Shown here piece by piece: positions 21,501 through 34,143 of a stretch of DNA of 64,000 bases. Source of the stretch: Hevea brasiliensis (taxonomy: Eukaryota; Streptophyta; Magnoliopsida; Malpighiales; Euphorbiaceae). How positions within the stretch are numbered: the stretch's first letter is position 1; each line of letters starts with the position of its first letter. The DNA is taken from assembly GCF_030052815.1 (NCBI RefSeq), contig NC_079502.1:31488050-31552049 (forward strand). Reading direction: 5' to 3'. Both the position numbers and the translations under genes were made by a program. The notes under the pieces were generated by a model. That model was not told where the DNA came from and searched no databases. It saw only the letters and a list, made by a program, of their open reading frames with translations.

Positions 21501-22111
21501 CTTTGAACTCCTTGATTCCTCAATTTCTTCTTCTTTTTCCTCCTTTAATCTTCTTCTTGAGGTCCAATTTGAAGGTTTTATAATTATTCTAATAGATTGA
21601 GAGTGAAATTTAAGGGTTAAGAAGCTTGCAAGGAAGCTTCCATTGAGGAAAAATTGACAAATTTTTGAGAGAGGAGAGAGGAATTTTGGCCCAAGGAAGA
21701 AGACACCTTTTTTGTTTTTTCATTTAAGTGTATTTATCCCTAAAATTGACGTGGTCAAATTAGTTAAGTAAATTAAAATTAATTTTGATGTCATATCTTG
21801 TATCATTTAGGCGATGTCATTATTCAATTTTCTTTTCTTTTATTTTTCTTTTGTTTTTATTCATAGTTCTTTAATTTAATTCTATATCTAAAAATTTTCA
21901 TTTCTCAGATTTTATTAGACAGTTAAGTCGTGAGTCACCTCCAGAGGTGAATTGACCAATTTGCCCCTCGCCTGTTTGATCTGGTTTGCCAATAATTCAG
22001 TGCTTCTTCCAGAACCCTGACCTAATTATTTGATCTGGTTCTCAACCTTTTTCTATGATTTTCATATTTTTTCTAACTTCGCAATTTTTTCTAGGATTGC
22101 AGTGTCATAAT
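18559..22111 (-). mobile_element. L1: type-A chromovirus LTR, minus strand, first segment
   Basis: Read on the minus strand this is a Tekay-like LTR of the same type as S1, E2, E3, S3 and E5. Landmarks on the plus strand are GGCAGAGTGCCAG and GAAAACAGTTCTTCAAAACC near 18663-18705, the double hairpin at 19161-19210, and U3 modules at about 20578, 20790 and 20968. Its outer about 150 bp are missing at 18559 because E1 inserted there; they should lie left of the window. At 22111 it is interrupted by S1. Short plus-strand open frames inside (for example 20578-20934) are chance. Confidence 0.8.
19540..19612. repeat. 36-bp direct duplication in L1
   Basis: GATTCTAACTCCC followed by ATGGTCGGG and AGGTCGAATC occurs at 19540 and again at 19576. 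A similar 36-bp duplication occurs in the corresponding zone of S3. Confidence 0.75.
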
Positions 22112-25100
22112 TGTAACACCCCTATATTAAGCAGTCTATGCATTCTACTGTTCTGGTGACCGATGTCTGTCCGGACAGTCAGGATGTCTAAACATATGCT
22201 TATATCACCTAGAAAAGCCCTGAAGAAAAATTAATGGTAATTACTTGAAGGTAAAATATAAATAAGAAAAACATAGCATAAAAAGTTAAATGAGCCGAGG
22301 GTCACAGTGATGGGTGACCGTATCGGGAAGTGACTACAAAGTCAACTGTAACCCTAAATTCGTATGGGGCATTGTGACACTGCAGTCCTAGGATAAATTG
22401 CAAAGCTAGAAGAAATGTGAAAATCACAGAAAAAGGTAGAGAACCGGATCAAATAATTAGGTTAGGATTTCGGAAGAAATACTGAATTATTGGCAAACTG
22501 GATCAAACTGGCGAGGGGCAATTTGGTCAATTCACTCCTAAAGGTGACTCCTGACCTAACTATCCAATAAAATCGAAGAATTGAAAATTTCATAATATAG
22601 AATTAAATTAAAAAAGAATGGAAAAATTAAGGGAAAAAGAAAAAGAAAAGAAAATGAATTATTACCTCACCATAGTGATATCATGCATGATGCAATAAAG
22701 GAAATTTTATTAACTAAAAGTTGACTAAGTCAAAAAGCCAAATAAATACATAAAAACAAAAAGAAAGAAAAAAAAAATAGAATTCATTATCTTCTGCCCC
22801 ATGGTCGGCCACTTCTCTCTTCACTCTTTCCATCTCTAAGCCTCTATTAAAGCTTGGTTTCAAGCTTGGTAAACCAGTCACTTAACTATAATTTCCTCAA
22901 ATTCTCCCCATAAACCTTACTATTTCAACTTAAAAAGAAGATTGAAGAAGAAAGGGAAGGAAGAAAGTGAAGCAATTGAGAAAGAGAAATTCAAAGTAAA
23001 GGTTAGTAACTTGAACTTGTAAATTCTAATTAAATTCATGTGTTTATGGTTGCATAAACTTAGAAATTATGGAGAAATGAAATAAATTACTCATGTGAGG
23101 CCAAGAGGGATTTTCGGCCAGCCTTTAGGGGAGTTGAAATTGCTTGAATTTGATGAAATTAAAGTGGTAGAGAAGTTGAATTAAGTATGTAGATTAAGAT
23201 TATGCACTTTAATTTCATTAGTTGTATGAATTACACAATTAGGGTTTTTGACCCTTAGGGTTTTAGGGGGGAAATTTTGAGAATTTGGTAATTGATGTAA
23301 TGGGACCTAATTGAGGTTTGAAATGGTCATTTGGAGTTATTTGGAATGTGTTTGAATGGTTGGAATGGGATTGAAATGGTGAATGTGATGCTGCCTCAAT
23401 TGAGCGGTTTGACCTTGGTCAGTTCAAATGGCTATAACTGAAACTTGGTTGCTCCAATTGATGTGAGGCAAATTAAAGATGAAAATTAAGACCCAAAGCT
23501 ACAATTTTGGTGAAGAAATCTTGCCTTAAAACCAAACATAAATTGGTGAAAAGTTAGGTCAAATCCAGATTTAGGCACATTGCCCTGTACAAAACTAACC
23601 ATATGAACAGTACTTATTCTAATGGTCATAACTTGGTCTAGAAAGGTCCAAATGACCTAAATTTTATACCGATGGAAAATGAGACATAGCACTACAATTT
23701 TTATGAAGAACACAAACCCAAATTTTGACCATAACCCATCCAAAAAGTGAGCTGCAATCAACACACCAAAACTGCCAGAAACAAGAAAGTGCCTGGGTTT
23801 GAACTAATCCGGTCAGCCTTAGGAAAATGGCCATATCTTGGGCTACAAAACTCCAAAAGGAGTGATTCAAAAAGGGAATTAAATCAAAGACAGTAAGGAA
23901 CAACTTTGATGAAGGAAAGTTGGCCAAATTCCCACTGTAGATAGACCAATGGAACAGTAAAAATAAGTAACCCAAAACTGAAATTTTGAGATTTAACCCT
24001 AATAGGCTTTAAATTGAATTTGGCAATCAATGCCAACAAAAATATGACTCAAAATATGGTATGTGGGTGTAATTAGAATTAGCATATCTAATTAGTATGA
24101 AAAAGTCAATATTTTGACCAAATGGTCAAATGAATAGTAACCACAATTACACTAAGTACAAAAAACACAATTTTATGGGGGTAAATTAAGTGTATCAAAT
24201 TTAATTATTGAATTTATTAATTAGAAATAAATTGAATAGATATTGAAACACTCTAGTTATGTGTTTTAGTGGGAAAGGAGCCCTCTAAGGAAGGAGGAGG
24301 AAATGAACCAAGACAAGCCTAGATAAGAGATTTGTGCACAACTAACTCTTTTTGTTATTTTTCACCTTCAAATTGATTTAAATAAGTTTATTGTATGATT
24401 TATGATTTTTGTTGTGTTGAGAATTTTAAATTGTTGAATGAAATTGTATAAATTAAATATAAATTTTCTTATACATTTAAGAATTTATTGCATGGTTATG
24501 AGAATTGCAAATTTTAAGTTTGATGTGTTGCCAACCTTGAGCATCAATTTGTAATGATTAAATATGTTAATGGTTTGTAAAAACTTTTGTAAATAGAAAT
24601 TGTTTTAAATATGATTTGAAACCACAGTTGACATAGCAATATGTTTTGAATTCTCATTAGCTTATCTATTGAGATATCTCCTCCACTAGATGGGGTGAGT
24701 TCATTCCTCTATGGCTTGCCAGTTGGGGAAGAGTTTGGATGAGTACTCATATATACTAGCTAGTCTTTGTTCCTCCCTTTTAGCCTCGGTTATTGGGAGA
24801 GTTTGAAATGCCATGTTGTAAAACACGGCATCTATTATGAAATTTTATGTCATGGGTCCAACTGTGTGAATTATTGGCAACGCCCTTTAAATTATGCATA
24901 ATTTGATAAATTGTGGTCGAAATAAATAATTTGTCAGTGATTCAAAAATATTGTATTGTTTCATGATTTAAAAGAAAATGTAGATAATTTGCATGATCAA
25001 AATGTTATTCAAATGAATAATTTGCATGATTGAAAATATTGATTTTTGGATGTCATGAATTTTGAAGGATTTAGAAATTTTAAATTTTTATTTGTTATGA

Positions 25101-25896
25101 GTTGTCAAAGCAAAACTTGTACTAAGTTTTAAATTATTAGTTTGTGCACCACTGAGTTCACCACTCAGCGATAGCTTTGTATGCTGTCGTAGGTGAAAGA
25201 AAATATAGAGCAGCGAAGTGAGATTACTTGAAGACACAGTAAGACTATCTTCGAGTATATCATAGGTATACCCTTGTACATTAAATTTTGATGTAATTCT
25301 GTGATTATATGTATGTAATTTCATTCGAGCAGTTGTATCAACTCTTTTATAATATATTTTTTTGATGTAATAAAATATAAATTATTATAATATTATCTTG
25401 AGATTTTATGTACTTATAAAGTTTTGTACTACTAAATTTTAAATACTCCCATGAATGTAAATATTAATTTTGTTACTTTAATGAGATGTTTTAATGTTTG
25501 ATTTAATTCAAAATATGTATTGAGTTGTTTGTGATGATTTGTGAAATGAAATTGAATAATGGAGTTATGGTTGAGAAAATATATTGGGAGTGTTTTTTTT
25601 TTTTTTTAGGTTTTGAAGAACTGTTTTCTCAAAATATAGATGACACTCTGCCAAAATTTTTATAAAAATTGCGGAGATTTTAAATATATAAAAATTTGAT
25701 TTATGATTGGACTTCAAATAAAGGTTTTTAATATCTGAAAAAAAAAATGTACCCACCAATTTAAAAATGAACGAAAATTGTTTTAAAATCCCTTGTAGTA
25801 TATTTAATGGGTTATCGGTAGGCGAAGTTCGGTAGTTCATTAAGTATACTACGGGATCATATTATGCCTTACAAAGGGGTAAGGTGTGACAACAAT
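22107..25896 (+). mobile_element. S1: solo type-A LTR with target duplication
   Basis: The LTR runs 22112-25891, starting TGTAACACCCC and ending AAGGTGTGACA, 3780 bp. The flanks are ATAAT (22107-22111) and ACAAT (25892-25896), a 5-bp target duplication with one C/T difference. The host L1 sequence continues on both sides. No internal region or second LTR is present, so this is a solo LTR formed by LTR-LTR recombination. It has the three U3 modules (about 23425, 23627, 23830), the double hairpin (25143-25193) and the terminal CCTTAC/GTAAGG-type repeat (CCTTACAAAGGGGTAAGG). Confidence 0.9.
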
Positions 25897-26155
25897 GCCC
25901 CGTACGAAATTAGGGTTTTGACTAATCTTGCAGTCACTTCCCGGTGTGGTCACCCATCGCTGTGACTCCCAGCTCATTTAACTTTTTATGCTCTGTTTTT
26001 CTTATTTATACTTGACCTTCTAGTAATCACTATTTATTTTCATTCAAGGCTTTCCTGAGTGACTTAAATATAATTCTAATCCTCTTACTTGTCCGGACCA
26101 ACACCGGTCACCGTAACAGTGATTTGCACAGGACTATACATATAGGGGTGTTACA
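25897..26155 (-). mobile_element. L1: second segment, LTR 5' terminus
   Basis: After the S1 duplication, L1 resumes with ATGCCCCGTACG and ends ATAGGGGTGTTACA at 26155, which on the minus strand is the LTR start TGTAACACCCCT. The following AAAGG (26156-26160) should be one copy of the L1 target duplication; its partner would be left of the window. Confidence 0.8.
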
Positions 26156-27201
26156 AAAGGAAATTTTATTTTAAGTATGGAATAGTTCCAATAATATTAG
26201 AGAGTTAATATTATTCTCATTGTCAATTAGTAATGAACCTAGTAAGTCACACACATAAGAATAAAATGGCCAAAGCAAAATTAATTTGATTAATTGATTA
26301 AATGGTTTAGTTAATTAATCAAATTAAAATATTTAGCTTAAAATTAGATTGCAAAGTTCCTAACATGACTTGAAACTAAATTTATATTTAAGTTAATACC
26401 TAAAGTGTTTAAATATAAACTTGATTAATTAAGCATAAGGAAGGAAAATAATTTTGAATAATTTTGACCTTGTAAAAGGAGAAAGAAAGTGTGAGTTAAT
26501 TAGTATTTTTCTTATATACTAGTTAATTGAAATTTTAATTTCTTAATTATTTTAAGTTGACAAGTGGACTAATTAAGATTAGAAAACACATTTCTTTGTT
26601 GAATTAAGTGTGGAAACTTGTAAGCTTAATTATAATTAAGAAAATTAAAAAATAAATAAATAAAAAGGTGAATAAAGAAAAAATATCTCATCTTTTTCTT
26701 CCACTCAAGTTGGCTGAGTACTTTCTCTCTCCAAAACCAAAATTTCTTCTTCCTTCCTTGCTTGATTCAAGAGGAATTAAAAGTTATAACTCTTGAATTA
26801 AAGGTTGAGAAAGTATTTCTCTATACTTCCATACAAGTAAAACCTAGAAAACCCTAACGTGTACCTTCTTTTTTGGCTCTTTCAAAGGTTCTTTGGTCTT
26901 CTTATTTGTGTGGACAAGCTAGAGGATTAACAATTGATGGTCTTCACTACCCGAATTGGTGTTGGAATTTGATTCTGCACCTAAGGGGTAAATTTCTCTA
27001 AACTTTAACTTGTTAACTTTGGGGTTTTAGTTTCCTAATGGCAATTAGGCATGCTAGCAATTGAAACATAATTTGTTTTGACCAAAATTAAGTATTTTTA
27101 CAATAGCATAAATGGTTTTCATGTTATATGAAACTTTAGGTTAAAAAAAAAATTTAAATTTCTAACTTTGCACCATTAGGTGCATTTTTCTTTCAATTGG
27201 T
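26156..27201 (+). mobile_element. C0: 3' part of a copia-like LTR
   Basis: This is a diverged relative of solo LTRs C1 and C2, which lie in the opposite orientation. Shared landmarks are AATTAGTAATGAACCTAGTAAGTCAC (here near 26225), repeated ATTAATTAATT words, and GTGTGGACAAGCTAGAGG at about 26909. It ends TTTTTCTTTCA, comparable with the CTCCTTCA end of C1 on its own strand. L1 is inserted in it at 26155, so only the last 1.05 kb is seen. No coding capacity. Confidence 0.7.
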
Positions 27202-27202
27202 A

Positions 27203-27216
27203 TTAGAGCCACCCTA
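27203..27216 (+). promoter_or_regulatory. C0 primer-binding site, tRNA-iMet type
   Basis: TTGGTATTAGAGCC follows the LTR end after one base. It resembles the usual TGGTATCAGAGC complement of initiator tRNA-Met with a C-to-T change. It confirms that C0 is a 5' LTR on the plus strand. Confidence 0.65.
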
Positions 27217-27342
27217 ATTTGCCATTAGGAACTTTAATTCATGTTATATGATGTTTGGAACTAATGAAAGTTGCATTGGATACAAGTTAGAACAAGAAAA
27301 ATTCAAGAGAAAATACCAATTTTGAATTCAACCCATGTTATG
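27217..27342 (+). other. C0 internal leader stub
   Basis: About 125 bp of A-rich leader remain before E3 inserted. TTATG (27338-27342) is the left copy of the expected E3 target duplication. No gag is reached. Confidence 0.55.
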
Positions 27343-29293
27343 TGTAACACCCCTACATTAAGTAGTTTATACATTCTACTGTTTCGGTGACTGATGCCTG
27401 TCCGAACAATTAGGATGTTTAGAATCATATCTGTGTCACCTAGAAAAGCCATAAATAAAAATTAATAGAAATTACATGAAGGTGAAATGGAAATAAGAAA
27501 AACAAAGCATAATGAGTTAAATGAGCCGAGGTCATAGCGATGGGTGACCGAACCGGGAAGTGACTGCGAGCTCAGTCGCTACCCTGATTTCGTGTGGGAC
27601 CTTATGGCACCCCTGGCCTAAGGATAATTGCGAAGCTAATGGTAATATGAAAATCACAGAAAAAAAAAAATAGAGAACCAGCTCAAATAATTGAATCAGA
27701 GTTCAGGAAGTAATCTAGTGCTGTTCGAAAAATTGATCAGACCGGTAAGGGGCAATTTAGTCAATTAACCCTTAGATGTGACTTTTGGCCTAAATATCCA
27801 TTAAAATGTAGGAAATTAAAATTTTGAAAGATAGATTAAAAGTGAATAGGTTTAGAGAAAAGATGAAAAAGGAAAAGAAAATTTAAAAATAAGTGCATTA
27901 TGACATCACCCTTAAGTAAGCATGACACAATAAAGAATTATAATTTAATTAAATTAATTTTGGGATAAGTATAAAAATGATTAAATGGACATTAAAAATG
28001 AAAAACATTTTCTTTCTTCTTTTCCCAATTGCCGCCCTCTCTCTCTCTTGTTCTCTCTCACACTTCCACCATTAACACTCAATTTCAAGCTTCCAAAGGT
28101 TGATTTCACCCCATAAACCCTAACAAAAATCCATAGAAATCTCTTAATTGACCCTAGAAGAGAAGAACTGAATCAAGAAAATTGGGAGAAAGGTGAAGGA
28201 AGTGAAGTTTGGGAAGAGTATCTTTGAGGTGAGCTCTTTCTCTACTTAACTAAGTGTTTATGCATGAAATTAAGTTGAAATTGATGAATTTATGTAAAGA
28301 AACATGAAAATCATGCATGATTGAGAAGCCATGAATTTTGGCTAGCCTAGGAAGGAGTGGGAATTGAGGTGAATTGATGAAATTAGATGTGTATATAAGC
28401 TTAAATGAGTAAGTTGATGTAATTGGTATGCTTGAATTTGCATGAAATAAGCAATTAAAAAATTAGGGTTCTTGGTGATTAGGGTTTTGGGAGAAATTAG
28501 GGATTTTGAGAATTGATGAGCGATTGGTATTTTTGATGCCCAATTTAGTCAATTAGGGTGCTTATAAGTGCAATTTGATAATTGGAATTGAAATGAGTTG
28601 TGAATGTGATGTTGTTGAATTTTGGCAGCTTGACCTTTGTCCACTTAAAAGGCTATAAGTTGAATTCTATTGCTCCAATTGGTATAAGACCAATTGAAGA
28701 TGAAAATAGGATCATAATGCAACATTTTTCATGTGGAAACCTTACCCAAAAATTGACCCCAAGTTGACCTAAAGTCTGCTTGAAATCAAAATTAGTACCT
28801 TGTTACTGGACAAAATTGACCAAATGAAAAGTACTTATTCAAATGGTCATAACTTTGTGTAGAGAGGTCCAAATGACTTGATTTTTAAACCATTGGAAAG
28901 CTTAGACACATTAGAACAACTTTCATGGGTAACATAAATCCAAATTCTAACCATAATGTATTCAAATTGGTAACCAAAATTAGCTCACTCAATTTGCCAG
29001 AATCACATTTTGCCCAGAAAATCTAGAAATAACCAATTCGGCCAGTTATGGTAAAAATGCCATAACTTGAGCTACAAAACTCCAAATTGAGTGATTCAAA
29101 AAGGGAATTAAACTAGATACATTAAGGAACAACTTTGATGCAGAAAGTTTAGCTAAATTTGTACTGTAGATTGGTTCAATGGAACAGTAAACATTGGTAA
29201 CCAAATCTGAAATTTTGAGATTAATTCTAATAGGCCTTGAATTTTAATTGGCAACCAATATCAACAAAATTGTGACCCAAAATATGGTATGAC
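27343..29293 (+). mobile_element. E3 5' LTR, segment 1 (type A)
   Basis: The LTR starts TGTAACACCCCTACATTAAG. U3 modules lie at about 28650, 28845 and 29055. E2 interrupts it after the target copy ATGAC (29289-29293). Joining 27343-29293, 40143-40934 and 44658-45374 gives about 3.46 kb, the same length as the E2 5' LTR. Confidence 0.85.
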
Positions 29294-32200
29294 TGTAACA
29301 CCCCTATAATAAGTAGTTTATACATTCTACTGTTCTAGTAAATAGTGTCTGCCCGGACAGTTAGAATGTCTAGAACTATATTGGTAACACCTAGAAAAGC
29401 CATAAATAAAAATTAATAGAAATTATATGAAGGTGAAATAGAAATGAAGAAAACAAAGTACAATGGGTTAAATGAGCCAATGTCACAGCGATGGATGACC
29501 GTACCAGGGAGTGACTGCGAGCTCAGTTGCTACCCAAATTTCGTATGGGACACTGTGACACCCCAGGCCTAGAGATAATTGTGAAGCTAGGGGAAATGTG
29601 AAAACTACAGAAAAGAATTAAGAACCAGCTCAAATAATTGAATCAGGATTCAAAAAATAATCCAATGTTATTGGAAAAACAGATCAGACCGGTAAAGAGC
29701 AATTTGGTCAATTCACCCTTAGAGGTGACTTTTGGGCTAATTGTCCATTAAAAACTAGAAAATTAAAATATTGAAAGATAGATTTAAATTGAAGAGGTGA
29801 ATGAAAGAAAAAGAAAAAGAAAAGAAAAAATTTTAAAATTAAAAGGAATTATGACATCATAAATGATTTATATTTTAAAATTATGAAATTATGGGATAAT
29901 TGTGTACATAAAAGGACAAATTAAAAGAAATAAAAATTATCTTCATCTTCTCCCATCTTGTGCCGTCCCTCTCTCTCTCCAATTCTCTCCCAAAACCTCC
30001 ATGGATGACTAAATGAAGCTCATAAAACCCTAAAAGTCCTTCACAATTTCCATAAATCCCAAAACCAAAATTCATTTTTAGACCTTGATAAACCATTTGG
30101 GAGCAACAAGAAAGAGGAAAGTTGGTGAATTGAAGATTTAGAAAAGAGCTTGAAAGAGGTTAGTGATGGTTCTTCCATTTTTCTTTCTATATTTATGATT
30201 AAGCACTTAAATTAAGTTAAAAATTGCAGAAATTAAAACAAAAATGACATGTTAGGGGACCCTAGGAAATTCAGCCAAGTTGGGTATGTAGGGGTTTATG
30301 GTGTTTTAGGGGAATTAAATGTGTAAGTATGCTTGAATGAGTGTAGATAAAAATTATACACTTTGATTTCATGAATTAAAGCAATTGGTGAATTAGGGTT
30401 CTTGACAATTGGAAATTTGGGAGAAATTTTGAAAATTTGGTGAATTGATGCAAATTGACCTAATTGATGCTTAAATTGGTCAATTGGTGTGGTTAGGAGT
30501 ATGATTGAATGATTGAAATTGAAAGGGAACTGTGAATGTATAATGTCCAATTCTGGACAGCCAGACCATGGTCCACTCAAATGGCCATAATTGAAATTCT
30601 GTTAGTCCAATTGGTGTGAGGGCAATTGGAGATGAAAATTAAGACCCGAAGCAACAATTTTCATGCAGAAACCTTGCCCTAAAACTAACCACAAGGTGGT
30701 GAAAAGTTGAGTTGAATCCAAATTAGGTGCCCTGCCACTGTACAGAATTGATCATATGAACAGTACTTGTTCAAATGGTCATAACTTGGTGTAGGAAGGT
30801 CCAAATGACCTAATTTTTATACCAATGGAAAGCTTAGACAAGGTAGAACAATTTTCATGAGGAATACAAAACCAAGTTTGGCTTCTAACCAAATCAAATT
30901 GCTAGCACAAATTTGGTCACCAAAACTGCCAGAATCCTAAATTGCGCAGAAAATCTGGAAATGACTAATCCGGCCAGTTATGGTAAAAATGATATAACTT
31001 GAGCTAAAACACTCCAATTGGAGTGATTCAAAAAGGAAATTAAAGATAAGACATTAAGGAACAACTTTGATGAAGGAAAGTTGGCCAAATTGCCACTGTA
31101 GAAGGTCCAATGGAATAGTAGAACTAAGTGACCTAAAACTAAAAATTTGGAATTTCACTTAGGGAGTTTGAAATTTCAATTGGCAATCAATGCCAACACA
31201 ATTGTAGCCCAAAATGTGGTATATGGATGGAATTAAAACTAGTATACCTATTAAGTATAAAAAAATCAATATTTTACCCAATTGGTCAAATGAATAGTAA
31301 ACTCCATAACTAAGAATATAAAGAGCTCTACTTATAAGACCTTATAAGTCACTTTAAAATGCAAAATGCAATTACTAGAATTATAGTTAGACATAATTTG
31401 AGTAAATATTGAAACACCTTAATTTTGTATTTCAATGGAGAAAAGACCTTCCAAGGAAGGGACTAGATGGGAGTGAAGTAAGGAAAAATTCACATATGAG
31501 GTTTGTGCACAATAATTTTTTATTTTCTTATTTTCTACTTAAAAATTTATTTGAACATGTATTATGAGCAATTTATGTTTATTATAGCTTTGAGAAATGT
31601 GGTGTTGCCTATTTTATAAATGGAAATTTGGAATGAAAATTTATTAGTGCTTTATAAAAAATGTTTGAATACTATGATTTTAAATTTGGTTTTGGATTCA
31701 CAGTTGGCATGGCAATATCACTATTTTCCTTCTCCATTTATGGGGTGAGATTGATTATATTCCTCCCTCTCGGCTTGCCGGATTTGAGGTTGAGATTGGA
31801 TGAGTACTCATATAGCTAGCTAGCCACCTCCTCATTGATTTCGATTAGTGGGGTTGAGATTGCCTTGTCATAGTGTACAACACGGCATTGATTGGAAATT
31901 TTGTGTCATGACTTAAGTTGTGTATTGATTGGCAACATCGTGATTTATAAATTATTTTGATAAAATGGTATGGTGAAAGTTGACATCAATTTCATAAAAT
32001 GTGATTGTGAAAGGATTTAAAAAAAAATGTTATTGTTGTATGCTCTTTATGTTTAGCTATTTTAAAATTTTATTGTACACCATTGAGTGTTTGCTCAGCA
32101 ATGGCTTTTTATTGCTGTCGCAGATAGAGAAAAGGACAAAGTAGCAGAGTGAGCTGCTACAGTGATAGGGGAGCACCGTTTGAGAATTTTTGTACAGGTA

Positions 32201-32771
32201 TATTATTTATACCCTTATCATTTAGTTTGGTGTAAATATTTTTGTTCATATGTATCTTTTATACTAGTTGAGCAGTTGTACAGTATAATTTGTAATGATA
32301 TTATTTTTGTTTTCTTTTCTGTAAGATAAAAACTTTTGAGTTTATATTAGATACATTAAATAAAATTGATATTTATTTTAAATTGTGTTGAATTGAGAAT
32401 TGATGGATATTGAAAATGTATTGAGACTGTTGAATTGGGAAGTATTGAAGTTGAGATTGAAAAATTAGTATTGGAAGTGCTTTCTTTTCAGATTTTGAAG
32501 AACTGTTCTCTCAAAATACAGCTAGTACTCTGCCGAAATTTTTATAAAATTTGCAAAAAGTTTGATTAACCAAAATTTTCACTTATAATTTTAAACTCCA
32601 ATTAAGGGCTTTTAAACAATGTTTTAACATCACTTTGCAATTGTAAAATGAATTGAATTTGTTTAAAATCCCTTGTAATGTATTTAATGGGTTATTGGTA
32701 GGTGAAGTTCGGTAATTTATTAGATATACTACGGGATCATGTTATGCCTTACGGAGGGGTAAGGTGTGACA
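29294..32771 (+). repeat. E2 5' LTR
   Basis: TGTAACACCCCTATAATAAG to AAGGTGTGACA, 3478 bp. U3 modules at about 30580, 30773 and 30985; the motif GAGTACTCATATAGCTAGC near 31805 may hold the core promoter; double hairpin at about 32073-32127; terminal inverted word CCTTACGGAGGGGTAAGG near 32747. Short minus-strand open frames inside are not genes. Confidence 0.95.
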
Positions 32772-32779
32772 TGTTTTAG

Positions 32780-32792
32780 TGGTATCAGAGCT
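32780..32792 (+). promoter_or_regulatory. E2 primer-binding site, tRNA-iMet
   Basis: TGGTATCAGAGCT matches the complement of the 3' end of plant initiator tRNA-Met. It follows the LTR end after the spacer TGTTTTAG, which E3 shares. Confidence 0.95.
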
Positions 32793-32961
32793 GTGTTTTG
32801 AATGAGTTTTGAACTATGTATTTGAATTATTTTCTTTATTAGTATAACTGTTCAATGTCATTTATTGATACATATGATGCATTTACATCATGAATATGAA
32901 CTAATGGAGATAATCCTCCTTGTGTTTATTGTCAGGGAGTAGATAATCTATTTGAATTGAA

Positions 32962-34143
32962 ATGGAAGAAGGGGATCATTCGGTTGAATAGTCTATTGAG
33001 GCTGAGGCACAGGGAGAAGCCCTAGCTCTCCAGAATGTGAGTGGGTCAGCCACTCCAGCTCCTCTAATGCTGCAGTTTCCTGCTCAGTTTGCTCAGCAGG
33101 CTGCAATGTTTCAATAAATGGCTGGAAACCTACCAACACAAGCCCAAACCCAAGTTCTAGCAGTGCAATCACAGCATCCAACCAGACAATATGATAAATT
33201 GATAAAATTTGGGGCTACTGAATTCAAGGGAACTGTAGATCCACTAGAAGCTGAACAGTGGATTAAAAGGATGGAAAGAGTATTTAAGAAGTTGCATTGT
33301 ACAGAAAAGCTTAAGTTTGAATACTCTGTTTCTTTGCTACAAAGGGATGCATATGAGTGGTGGAAGACCATCCCCTACAGTCTAGTGGAGGCCCCAGTCC
33401 TCACCTGGTTAGATTTTTTAAGGGAATTCTGGTGGAAATGGGTCCCTGACAAGTATATTGACATGAAGTTATAAGGGTTTCTGAGCTTGAAACAAGGGAA
33501 AAAAACAGTAGCAGAGTATGAGTGAGACTTCTTCAGGTTGAGTCATTATGCTGGAAGCCTACTTAGCACTACCAGAGATCGGTGTAAACATTTTGAGGCC
33601 AGGTTAAGGCCTAATTTGAGAATGCAAGTAGTGGAGTTCCAACACCAAAACTTCTCAGAGCTAATATCACAAGCCCTGGAATTAGAGAGGATTGGAAAGG
33701 AAGGAACAGTTAAAAAGGGTACCAAAGAGAAAGAGAAAATTGGAAAGGCTACTGGTCAAGCTCCTGACAATGGATCAGGAAAGAGAAAATACTTTGGGGC
33801 ATCCAGTTCATGCAAGTCAGATAGTGGCAGATTTTTTAGACAGAAACCATCTCGATTCGATCAGCAGACCCAGTAGACACCCAAAGGTGCATTGTCAGCT
33901 CAACTTTGTGAAACCTATGGCAAGACACATAGTGGAGTATGCTATAGAGCCACAGAAGAATTTTTTAACTATGGAGGGACCGATTATTTTGCTAAGGATT
34001 CTACAAGTGCATACCGTTCTGGACTATCTGCTACATCTGAGGGATCAGCCCAAGTTTCTACCCTGAAGAGTTCACCATTAGTTAGTAGAGGCAGAGGCAG
34101 AGGTAGGGGTAATACACCTGGAATTCATAGTACTGTAAATTAG
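32962..34143 (+). pseudogene. E2 gag
   Basis: The start ATG gives MEEGDHSVE, then TAG. The capsid-like domain runs 33118-33876: YDKLIKFGATEFKGTVDPLE, QWIKRMERVFKKLHC, YEWWKTIPYSL, then after a TAA at 33472 and a TGA near 33523 LSHYAGSLL, RLRPNLRMQVV and FSELISQALELERI. A basic segment follows. The zinc-knuckle zone (33892-33990) has lost most cysteines: CETYGK, VCYRAT, FFNYGGT and KDST, where E3 keeps C-x2-C. It ends with an RGRGRG stretch. At least five stops, most explained by C-to-T or G-to-A change. Confidence 0.9.

Noticed and set aside
27203..27216. A tRNA gene at PBS-like sites
   Set aside because: Only the 12-14 bases complementary to a tRNA 3' end are present; no cloverleaf sequence lies around any of the PBS sites.
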